Below are positions 55,800 through 64,000 of a stretch of DNA of 64,000 nt, piece after piece. Origin of the DNA: Apus apus (lineage: Eukaryota > Chordata > Aves > Apodiformes > Apodidae); NCBI RefSeq assembly GCF_020740795.1, contig NC_067293.1, positions 19,534,378-19,598,377 on the forward strand, in the 5' to 3' direction. A model generated the notes under the pieces. It was not told the origin of the DNA. It ran no database searches and worked only from the letters and a program-made list of their open reading frames with translations. Positions within the stretch are counted from its first letter, which is position 1; every line of letters begins with the position of its first letter. The translations under genes were made by a program, and so were the position numbers.

Positions 55800-56284
55800 T
55801 CCAGAGAGACATTGAGGTGCTGGAGCGAGGACAGAGGAGGGCAAGGAAGCTGGTGAAGGGCCTGGAGAATCAATCTGATGTAGAACCCTTGAAGGAGCTG
55901 GGGATGTTTAGTCTGAGGAAGAGGAGGCTGAGGGGAGACCTCATCAGTCTCTGCAAGTACCTGAAAGGTCATTGTAGAGAGGCTGGTGCTGGTCTCTTCT
56001 CACAGGTGATCTGTGACAGAACAAGAGGGAAGGGCTTCAAGCTGCACCAGGGCAGGGTCAGACTGGACATGAGGAAGGATTTATTCACAGCAAGAGTGGT
56101 CAGACACTGGAACAGGCTGCCCAGAGAGATGGTGGAGTCACCATCCCTGGGTGTGTTGAAGGGTGGTTTGGATGTGGTGTTGGTGGATGTGGTTTAGGGG
56201 AGACCTTTGTAGAGCAGGGTTGATGGTTGGACTGGGTGATCCCAAGGGGCTTCTCCAGCCTGAATGGTTCTATGATTCTATGAT
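55800..56284 (+). mobile_element. CR1 LINE 3' end with intact terminal octamers
   Basis: This is a sense-strand CR1 beginning near CAGAGAGACATTGAGGTGCT and running through GAGGACAGAGGAGGGCAAGG, GAGGAGGCTGAGGGGAGACC, GGGATGTTTAGTCTGAGGAA and CAGGCTGCCCAGAGAGATGG. It ends in TGAATGGTTCTATGATTCTA plus TGATCTC. The two consecutive CTATGATT octamers at 56270-56283 mark the true 3' end. It is 5'-truncated. The subfamily differs from that at 3.3, 38.0 and 43.4 kb, having a GGTTGATGGTTGGACTGGGT tail. It is the longest CR1 copy here with a continuous reading frame. Confidence 0.95.
55817..56197 (+). pseudogene. CR1 ORF2 C-terminal remnant, 126-codon open frame
   Basis: The frame reads, from about residue 1, [18 protein letters not shown], then [17 protein letters not shown], then [20 protein letters not shown] and [20 protein letters not shown]. 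This is the order seen at the extreme C-terminus of CR1 ORF2, downstream of the endonuclease and reverse-transcriptase catalytic domains. Those domains are absent because the element is 5'-truncated, so no enzyme can be made. The frame stops at the normal ORF2 end, shortly before the 3' UTR. That it is still open after insertion fits a fairly young copy or chance. The first ATG is not a natural start. Confidence 0.85.
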
Positions 56285-57109
56285 CTCTGGAGGTGGATAT
56301 TATTTCCTGGGTGAAAAAGTAAGCAGTTCTGAAAAAACCCCAAAAAACCCCACAAAACACTACATTAGTAGCTGGGGTGGTTTTTTTGCATCTACACCCT
56401 GACATAGGGGGTGTAGGAGAATGAGACCTCTTTCTCCTCAAAGCATTGGCTCTGAGGAGACTCAGCTGTGCCTGAGCTGTTCTCCTCTGCCAGGTGCAAT
56501 TCCTTAAGCCCCTTGGCAGGAGTTATGGGGGCTGCTCTGCTCTTTGGTTTTTACTGTTTCTTCATTAAAAAGCTCCTGACACAGACAGGCTGCCTTTGCT
56601 CAGTGCTTCACTGCTGCTTCTGCTCACCCTGCCTGACAAATGGATTGTCTTAATGTTTCAATTGGGTGCTCCTGTCTTTCCCATTCCTGGGTGTTATCCT
56701 GCCTGGATCTGCACCCAGCTTGCTGCGTGCCTGCCCACATCCTCCTCCTCCTGCAAATAACTGACAACTCCATGGGCTTAATCTTTTAATTTATCTTGCA
56801 GCCAGCCAGGTAACTTGCCACCACACGCCTGCTGCCAGCCCGTGCCTCCAGACTCCTCACCAAGCAGTTCAGCAAACCCACGGCAGCACCTGGAGAGACT
56901 TTGCCCCTCAAGAAGAGGGTTTGCTGGATCAACAACTGGCAGTGAAGTTTTCTCCTGCAAGTGGTTCCAAAGTCACCCCTTGCAACTTGAAGCAGTGCTT
57001 GTGTCAGACCAAGGGTTTTCCAGGACAGTGGTCAATGCATCTTCATGTTCAAGGCCATGCCTGCTGGTGCTGCAAGATCACTCTGAGCTGGTCAAGTGCT
57101 CCAGTTCAT
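56285..57109. other. Unique sequence, no gene seen
   Basis: A short CCCCAAAAAACCCCACAAAA stretch lies at about 56338-56358. No gene is recognised. Confidence 0.5.
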
Positions 57110-57188
57110 GATGGCAGTGCTGGTTTAATGGTTGGACTTGGTGATCTTAACTATTTTTTCCAACCAAAAAGATTCCATGATTCATGAC
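57110..57188 (+). mobile_element. Short CR1 LINE 3' tail
   Basis: GGCAGTGCTGGTTTAATGGT, TGGACTTGGTGATCTTAACT and TTTTTTCCAACCAAAAAGAT are followed by TCCATGATTCATGAC, the sense-strand CR1 3' terminus with a slightly decayed octamer. Only about 80 bases remain, so it was strongly 5'-truncated at insertion or by later deletion. Confidence 0.88.
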
Positions 57189-58277
57189 CTCTCCCCCTCC
57201 TCTGTCTCACAGCAGACCATGAGTTTTTTTAGTGGCATAGGTTGGCCAAATGCTGTTTTTCCTGCTGGTGTTCCTGTAGTGGTGGTGGATGGGGATGAGC
57301 AGAGCAGGGGGTGGGTCAGCACCCCTTCTGCTCCCAGGGGATCATTTCCCTGGCCAATGGAACCCTCAGCTGCTGCCAGGCAGAGGAGCTGTGCTGCCTG
57401 TCTGCTGGGTGGGCAAGACACAAATCTTTATGGCTGTGATTGTTGCTCTTTCTCTTTTGCAGTAGACTTAAGAGAAAGCACTTGGAAAACAGTTCTGGTG
57501 CTTGGGAAGGCAACTGGAGACCCCATCTGTTGCTTCTTGCATTGTTAGGCTGCTCTCTGCTTCCCATGCCAGCCTGGTTGCAGTTAAATGGGGCTTCAGC
57601 AGGTCACAAGATCCAAGTGGCTCCTAAATTAGCTAAGACATTAATCAGGTCCCATTTGCATTAGAGCATGGTGTCTATGCCCTCACCCTCCCCTCCATAA
57701 ATTAAGCAGGTTTTATATCTTCAAGGCTTTTCTGGAATTGTGTCCTTTCTTCCTTCCACCCCCTTCCTGATTTCTGGTGACAAGTACATGCAGCTTAATT
57801 GGCTGGCATAGGAAAGGGCTGACATTAATTGGCTGTGTTTGGCATGCAGACATCCAGTCTTGCAGTGCTTCCCAGGGATTTTATCAATCCCATCTCCAAG
57901 ACCTGCAGCTCCTGGGCACGGCTGCTGGTTTGATGGGTTTTGATTGTTTCCTGCTGCTGAGTGAAATTTTGTTTGGCTTTTATGGCACTTTGGCTGGGGA
58001 AGAGCAGTTTTCACCTGGCACACCCTGCAGTGAGTGCAGGAGGGGATCTGCAGGCATCACCTGTGGCTGGGAGAGGACACTGTGCTTATGTGGCTGAGCA
58101 AGGAGCATCGGGATCCCCTCGGATGCTGCTCCTGGAAGGATATGGTGGGCACAGACATCCCAGCCCAACTCCCCACCAGCCTTTGTACGTGGTGGAGACC
58201 CCTCCTCACCTGTGTTTCTCCTGTCTGGCAGGATGGGGGGAAGGCCAAGGTGGCACAGCTGAACTGCCACCTCCCAG
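57189..58277. other. Unique sequence, no gene seen
   Basis: No gene or mobile element is recognised. An AATTGGCTG word occurs twice at about 57797 and 57827 in a small imperfect duplication. Confidence 0.5.
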
Positions 58278-58679
58278 TGTTACCACAAAATCCAGCTGAA
58301 GAAAACTCTCCAAGACTGGTGTTGGAGCTTTAGACTGCAGGCGTTCTTTATTGAAGCACTGGATGCATGAGGAATAGCTTCCAAAGTAATGCATAAATCT
58401 CATGCATAATGTTTAGCTTATATAGTCCCACTTATCATGATTCTCAGGAAAAAGAGACTTGTTGGTACCCTTGGTGCCTCTTCTCATAACAATTCTGGGG
58501 CCTATCACTCTCCAAGGAACAAGTTCTCACCAAACACAGGAACAAGATATCACACCAGAACAGGATCTCACAAAACAGCTCCAACCTGGTAATCTCCTAT
58601 AAACAAGATAGATCCCACCTAGCCCCAGTAAGTTTCCATGAGGCCTCATTCTACCTTAACTTTTCTGTTACATTTAACA
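58278..58679 (-). mobile_element. Solo LTR of an endogenous retrovirus
   Basis: The 402-base element has the terminal inverted repeat TGTTA/TAACA (TGTTA at 58278-58282 and TAACA at 58675-58679, plus strand). Read on the minus strand it has the usual LTR layout: a U3 of about 250 bases, a TATA box (CTATATAAGC) at 58425-58416, and the polyadenylation signal AATAAA at 58352-58347 about 70 bases downstream. A U5 of about 70 bases follows, ending in GGTAACA. No gag, pol or env sequence adjoins it, so it is a solo LTR left by recombination. The immediate flanks (CCCAG and GAGCA) do not form an obvious target-site duplication. It retains promoter and poly(A) signals that could act on neighbouring DNA. 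The family cannot be assigned by eye. Confidence 0.82.
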
Positions 58680-58680
58680 G

Positions 58681-58862
58681 AGCAGTTCTGTTTTGCCCAG
58701 GGAGGTTGTTGATGCCCCATCCCTGGAGGTTTTTAAGGCCAGGTTGGATGAGGTTTTGTGCAACCTGATCTAGTGGGAGGGTTCCCTGCTCATGGCAGGG
58801 GGGCTGGAACTTGATGGTCTTGAAGGTCCCTTCCAACCTGAATGATTCTATGATTCTATAGG
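58681..58862 (+). mobile_element. CR1 LINE 3' end, truncated at the LTR border
   Basis: The sense strand reads TTTTGCCCAGGGAGGTTGTT, GATGCCCCATCCCTGGAGGT, GGCCAGGTTGGATGAGGTTT, GCAACCTGATCTAGTGGGAG and CCTTCCAACCTGAATGATTC, ending TATGATTCTATAGG. The 3' octamers are intact. The 5' edge falls within one or two bases of the solo LTR. Either the LTR or a later deletion removed the CR1 upstream part. No CR1 sequence continues on the far side of the LTR. Confidence 0.95.
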
Positions 58863-59079
58863 CAACACCAGAGGTGAAGGTGCTTCTCCCTCCCTGAGCA
58901 TCTCCCAGAGCTGCTGCTGTGGAGGGTGGGTGAGAATCCTTCTCCTGCCCCTCAGGGCTCCCAGGGTGTGCAGCCTGACATCACTTCAATCCATCCTGGA
59001 TACTTAGCAAGTGAGCTGTAAATTCACCTTTTGGGAGCAGTGGATTAGTGTGGGGATGTGTGTTTGGCCTCTGACAAGT
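58863..59079. other. Unique sequence, no gene seen
   Basis: No gene or repeat is recognised. Confidence 0.5.
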
Positions 59080-59350
59080 TTTAATAGCCAGTTAACTTAT
59101 TTTAAGGGACAAATTTACTAGTTCCTGGTCCTGCTTGTTTTCACACCCGTCCCTTTACCTGATTAATTCTTAACCCACCTTCACAATTAGCTGTGAAGGC
59201 CAGCAGCTGCCCCTCCTCTCCAAACAATCTTTTAACCATCAGGGAGCAACACTTGTGCTGGGATGAACAGGAAGTTTCTGGTAGCTCTAACTATAAAAAA
59301 ATAATTTGATGCCTTTTTTATGGCCCAGTTATGACTGCCTCCTTCCACTG
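59080..59350. promoter_or_regulatory. AT-rich block, candidate regulatory element
   Basis: TAGCCAGTTAACTTATTTTA, GGGACAAATTTACTAGTTCC, TTACCTGATTAATTCTTAAC and CACAATTAGCTGTGAAGGCC, then AACAATCTTTTAACCATCAG and AAAAAAATAATTTGATGCC, give several TAAT and SOX-like words. It contains no repeat signature. Proposed only because of its contrast with GC-rich flanks. Confidence 0.22.
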
Positions 59351-60384
59351 GAGTGACTTAATAGGGTCCTAAATGGCCCTGCATCCTTCCTCAGTGCAAT
59401 CAGGGATGCTGGATCAGCACTGGTCTCTGCACTTAATGGTGTTTCAAGAGTTTGAGTAGGATTGTAAAGCAAAAAAGATAACCTGGCCCAGGCCTCTGCA
59501 GCGTGGTGGGTTAATGTGGATGTGCTGTTGTGTTTGCATTGCTAATTTCCATTGATCACCTCTGGGTGATCAGTATTGGGGATTCTCTAATCCAAAACTA
59601 CAAATGTTTTTCCTTCAATTTTGTTTTAGATTGAACTCATTCAAATAATTTTGGACTGGAAGAAAAAGGCAGAAGGGGGAAGGAGAATATTGTCACCTCA
59701 GCTTCCAGCTTGAAAGAGTTTGCAATTTTACCTGTTTCTGATGGGCTGTTTTGCAGGACAAGCACCTTCCTGTCCTCAGGCACCCCCTCAGCCCTGGCTC
59801 TTTCCTTTGTCTGCAGCTTTGCCCACTAACATTGATGGCAAAACTTGGGACAAAACCCTCAGAAGCCTGGAAGAGTGGGAGATAATTATGCTTTTATACC
59901 TTTTTTATAAAAAGAGTTTGGGTGAAGAAAGAAATAAAGGAGCTCCTGAGTGCTGGTAAAAGCTCTGGCCTGGCTTTACATTTCCACAGGAGCTGGGAAG
60001 GAGATGGATGTTGGAAATATCCAACCAGGAGCAAAGCTTCAAGGGCTAACTTAGTCCTTACACGCAGAGTTGGAGGGATGCAGGACCTGCCCTGGCAGTG
60101 GACAGCACCATGAGGTTGTAGGTGACCTTTCAGATGGAGAGCAGAGCATCCCTTCAATGCTGGGCAGTCACAGTCTCACCTGATACCATCTCCTGGAGTT
60201 AATACTTTAGTCACAAAGCCCCCTTCCACCTGAAACCCTTTGGCACCCTCCTGGACCTGTGGTCTCCTTGCCTTGTTCTGGAGGCCTCTTGCCATGGCCA
60301 ATACTTGCACAGAAGATCTACTCAGCAAACCTCAGCACATCCTCTCTCACGGGCCTTTCCCCGAGCAGATGGTATCTTGACATA
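59351..60384. other. Unique sequence with a short hairpin
   Basis: The perfect inverted repeat TGATCACCTCTGGGTGATCA at 59553-59572 has 8-base arms and a 4-base loop. It is too short for a pre-miRNA. No gene is recognised. An AT-rich stretch at about 59885-59925 is unremarkable. Confidence 0.5.
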
Positions 60385-60640
60385 ACTTCACTGTCAGGAA
60401 GTTTAACAATATTCAGCTGAAGTCTTCTTTTATTCACATGATCCCCTTGCTCTCAGCAGCCTGGAGCACAAGCCTCCTCTCTGCACAGTGTTTATGTACT
60501 CCAGCTATTTGCAGGATGCTGTCATCTCTCCCCTTAGCTGCTGCTTGTTTGAAGTAGGCAGATGCTGCTCTTAAAACCTTTCTGCCTGGATTCCTCCAGC
60601 CTCTAGATCACTACAGACTCCCCTTAAACCCTTCTCAGTG
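60385..60640 (-). mobile_element. Ancient CR1/L3-type LINE relic
   Basis: On the plus strand, CACTGTCAGGAAGTTTAACA, ATATTCAGCTGAAGTCTTCT and GCTGTCATCTCTCCCCTTAG, followed by TTCCTCCAGCCTCTAGATCA, follow the antisense order of the ORF2 end of old amniote CR1/L3 LINEs (TAATATTCAGCTGAAATCT, then ATCATGTCTCCCCTTAG). Divergence is much higher than in the other CR1 copies, so this insertion probably predates modern birds. Boundaries are uncertain. No frame is preserved. Confidence 0.65.
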
Positions 60641-63600
60641 TATCTTTATCTTTTCTACCAATTACATGCTTACAGAGCATGCAATATCCCCCTGGTTTAA
60701 TACACCCTCTCCAGCCCAGTATAAACACACAGCAGCATGTGTACAGAAAACAAACCAAAAGGCTTCCCTCAGCAAGCTTTCTACTCCAGCCACAATTATC
60801 TCTCCTGGGGAGTGAATGAGAAAGAGCACATGCTGCAAGTGACAGGCTCTCAGGCAGCTCTTCGAGCACTGCTGGACCGTGTTCAACAGCTCCTGGCAAT
60901 GACGCTGGAAGGACGAGCGCGGCGGTGGGATGGACGGGTTTGAGGCTGGAGGGCTTGTGTGAGCAGCTTCTCAGGAGATGCAGCACAGAAAGGGTTTCCA
61001 AAGTTGAATTGCACGGTAGGAACATCTACCAAGGTAAAATATTCTCCCCAGCATCTCCCCACAGCCCTGAGGCTGTGATTGCAGGTGGATCAGGCACCGG
61101 TGCTTCCCTGTGCCCTGCTTGGAGGAACTTCTGACACGGGGCTGCCCTGTGTGCTGGGAAAAACCAGGTTTCTAAATTAAAGACTTGGGGTTCGAGGTGT
61201 TTCCTCATGAGCGCTCTTCCTGATGTGATTTTCACCAGCCACGTGCCAGAGGAGAGGCTTTTTGAACTGAGATGGATGCTGCCCTGTGGTGTGGGTAGCA
61301 CTGGGTGACACCAGGACGTGGTTTTGAAGACAACTCGTTTTCATTGCTTTAGCAGAAAAGATAAGCATCCACCACACTTGATTTTTTGCCATAGGGCTGT
61401 GCAGGTCTATGAGGATTGTACCTGTTTCCTCAGGACCAGGCTCTGTGAGTGCCAGTGATGTCCTTTGCTGAGAGTGGGAAGGAGCCCAGCAGCTTGCTGA
61501 TGAGTCTTCTCCATCTGCTGGTCTTTGGAGATGGGCTGTGCAGCCTGCCAGGCCCATCTGCAGCAGGCACGAGTCCACCCTCGCAGGGAAACGGGGCTCA
61601 GAAATGTCCCTGCTTGCTGCTGGGTGGGCTAATAATGGCCTCAAGACCAAGGAGCTGGTTTGGAAGTGCCCTTAGGGCAGGTGTCCTTGCTGGGTTGGTG
61701 CCAAGGGGTGGGTGGGTGGCCCCAGGGAGTGGCTGCCCACCACCCACCCACCTGCTCAAGGATGTTCCATCCTTTTTGGCAGGTAAACATGATATTCATG
61801 GATCTTTGCTGATAAAGGGAGACTGAGCTCACAAAAAGATAACATTTCCAGAAGGTAACTGGAGGATGGGTCCTTCCCTGATGGCCAGCTGATGGTCCTG
61901 CAGAGGCTCCAGAAGTCCTCACAAGTCCATCTCCTTCTCACAGGGCAGGGGTGGGTACTGTTTTTTCCAGGATGGCAATGCCACACAGACAGAGCCCAGC
62001 ATCTCCAGTACCCCAGGGCATGCTCTGGGACTTTGCATCACTCAGGCTTTCCCAGCAAGAATGGGAACTCAGGGTGACCCCTTCCTCCTTCAGCACACAC
62101 AAACAGCTCTCAGGTGAGTTTCCCTATAAAAATGCTTCCTTTTATATGGTATCCCTTCTGAATTCAGTTCTTAACCTATGTTCTAAATTACAATGTGATA
62201 TAAAAGATAGATATAATCTGGTTTTATTATACCATTTATATATTTTTTTCTGTCAGATGTTAGTTATTAAACCACACTGCTTTTGCAATGCAGAGACATT
62301 ATTGCAGATGAGTGACCAGGCCTCACACTCCATGTCTAGCTAATTAGAAATAAAAATAGTTCCCAACAGGGTAACTGAAGGCACAAGGTGGGAGTTAAAT
62401 CAGAGAGGAAAGGTCACAGGGTGTGTGACCACACTGACTTTGTCCATCTGAGATCTTTTATGTTTTTCCTCTTGCAAAAATCTCTCCGTTTTGGACTAAA
62501 AATGCCTCCCTCTTTCACAAAGTGCAACAGGTGAGATGCAGGGAGAGGTAGGGGAGGGATCTGCTGATTTTTGAGCCAAGCTGTTCACTGGACTTTGCAA
62601 GCCAAGTTGTCAGTAGCCTTTTGTTTTGTTTTGAAAGATTCAGGCTGATTCAGGGAAAAAAGAAAAAAAACAGAGGGTAAATCTCTCCCTCACCCTCAAC
62701 TTGTGCAATTAAGAAGGGTTTTCTTTCGAGTATTGGTAATGTGGGGCCATCTGTACTGGCTCCAGCAGGTCCCATTCCCCAGCTCCTGGGCTTAATTGCA
62801 CTTCCATTGGCAACTGGAGCAGTCACTGCATGTGTTTCAAATGAACTCTCCACTTCAGGCTGGTTTTACTGATCACCTTTGTGTGATTGGCAATTAAAGC
62901 CCTTTTCAGCCGAGGGAGGATGAATGATTGCCTGTTTTTCAGCTTGTATCTCCCTCCTTTAGCTTGCTCTGCCTTTTGCATTTTCTAATATTCCCTCAGT
63001 TCCTTATCTGTTGCAAAAGCCCCGCACTGGAGCCGTACGTCTCTTCCCTTGATGAGAACCATGCCTTTGGGGACAACATCTGGGTTTTTCCACATCAAAC
63101 GGGACAGTCTTCGGTGCTGCAGCAGCAGCTCTGCCCAGTTTTTAGGTGCTTGTGGGGAATAGAGGAGGAGGGGAGCAAAAAAAGAAAAGGATATTAAGAG
63201 AGCAAAGGAGGGTGAACTTAGCCCACTGGTAAATCCATCCCCGAAGCTGTGGTGCGATCAGGAAATGATCTCTTAACACCCTGCACCTGCATCCCAGGAA
63301 GAGCATCCAAAAGGGGCCCAAGCCAGCAGCAGGGTCTGGAGGAATGGTGCTCCCAAGTGCAACTGCAGGGATTGTCAAGACTCCTTGGCCAGCTTCAGTC
63401 CTCTTTCAGCTTCTGGTTCCTGCCTCCCTGTGCCTGTGCCAGATGCACTCTGCCTTTCCCTCATCCAAAATGAATGTTGAAAAGTTGGGAGGTGGCAGCT
63501 CTAGAAGCTGATTTCAGCTGGCACGCTGACAGCATCTTGGTGCCCTGCACAGATGCACCCATGTTCATACTATCTGGTCAAAGGCTGGTGAGTGGAGAGA

Positions 63601-63646
63601 GGGGGGCTGCTGGTGGGTTTATAGGAAGAAAAATCTGGTCTGGAAC
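60641..63646. other. Unique sequence, no gene seen
   Basis: No gene or mobile element is recognised. An AT-rich stretch at about 62130-62350 lacks a clear motif cluster. An A-rich patch lies at about 62655-62672. TGATCACCTTTGTGTGATTG at about 62871-62890 loosely echoes the hairpin at 59553. Confidence 0.5.
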
Positions 63647-63931
63647 CATCAAACCCAAGATCTCAGCTCTCCAGCTACCCTGTGCCATCAAACCCAAGAT
63701 CTCACAGCTCTCCAGCTACCCTGTGCCATCAAACCCAAGATCTCACAGCTCTCCAGCTACCCTGTGCCATCAAACCCAAGATCTCACAGCTCTCCAGCTA
63801 CCCTGTGCCATCAAACCCAAGATCTCACAGCTCTCCAGCTACCCTGTGCCATCAAACCCAAGATCTCACAGCTCTCCAGCTACCCTGTGCCATCAAACCC
63901 AAGATCTCACAGCTCTCCAGCTACCCTGTGC
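63647..63931. repeat. Seven-copy 41-base tandem repeat
   Basis: Units begin CATCAAACCCAAGATCTCAC and end TCCAGCTACCCTGTGC. They start at 63647, 63686, 63727, 63768, 63809, 63850 and 63891. The first unit is 39 bases because it lacks one CA; the other six are 41 bases and appear identical. Since 41 is not a multiple of three, one plus frame cycles through all three unit frames without a stop and yields a 91-codon reading that is not a gene. Perfect identity of six units implies very recent duplication or homogenisation. Confidence 0.97.
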
Positions 63932-64000
63932 CAAAGCTCCTCATCAGATACAAATAAATGTGTGCAGAGAGGAAAAAGTGCTTATCTGCAGCCTGGGATG
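63932..64000. other. Window end, nothing recognised
   Basis: A short unique tail after the 41-base repeat. AAATAAATG occurs at about 63951-63959. No feature is supported. Confidence 0.5.

Noticed and set aside
61180..61200. GGTTCGAGG word as a tRNA T-arm
   Set aside because: No matching acceptor stem, D-arm or anticodon arm lies at the required distances.
63647..63931. CRISPR-like array
   Set aside because: The 41-base units are head-to-tail with no unique spacers, and the surrounding DNA is vertebrate.

Overview
The window reads as non-coding DNA from a bird genome. The diagnostic evidence is repeat content. There are at least thirteen fragments of the CR1 LINE retrotransposon, in both orientations and from several subfamilies. 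Many of them end in the avian CR1 3' signature (tandem copies or relics of ATTCTATG). There is also one solo LTR, relics of much older CR1/L3 and MIR-like elements, and many micro- and minisatellites. The species cannot be named from the sequence. I found no protein-coding exon that I can support, no tRNA or rRNA gene, and no operon-like organisation. The long open frames are explained by tandem repeats with no stop codons, by CR1, or by chance in GC-rich DNA.

Layout. 1-8 kb: mostly unique sequence with two CR1 pieces, a GT-rich minisatellite (6.4-6.7 kb) and an AT-rich block at 5.6-5.9 kb. 8.2-8.5 kb: the most interesting locus, a near-full-length U2 snRNA copy fused directly to a CR1 3' tail, both on the minus strand. 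8.5-21 kb: unique DNA, two CR1 tails (15.3 and 17.3 kb) and a cluster of AT-rich, homeodomain-motif-rich blocks (18.1-20.4 kb) that look like candidate conserved regulatory elements. 21.6-22.0 kb: a GGGATGCTC minisatellite. 22-38 kb: unique DNA with CR1 at 26.2, 31.5, 34.6 and 38.0 kb. 39-43 kb: a MIR-like SINE relic, then dense microsatellites ending in 111 uninterrupted copies of GGAGA, directly followed by a short GC-rich stretch and an AT-rich candidate element. 46.5-47.3 kb: a higher-order GGCAGCA minisatellite. 47-55 kb: unique DNA with a strong regulatory-element candidate at 53.2-53.6 kb. 55.8-58.9 kb: CR1 pieces, one with a 126-codon relic of the CR1 ORF2 C-terminus, plus a solo LTR. 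60.4-60.6 kb: an ancient L3/CR1 relic. 63.6-63.9 kb: a 41-bp tandem repeat.

Interpretation. This is best described as an intergenic or long-intron region shaped by CR1 retrotransposition and tandem-repeat expansion, with scattered AT-rich islands that may be enhancers. No genes act together here. The one unusual molecular object is the U2-CR1 chimera, whose order (snRNA 5', LINE 3' end 3') is the order expected from template switching by a LINE reverse transcriptase. Repeat identities come from recognising consensus-like wording by eye, so subfamily names are avoided and element edges are approximate to about 5-20 bases.
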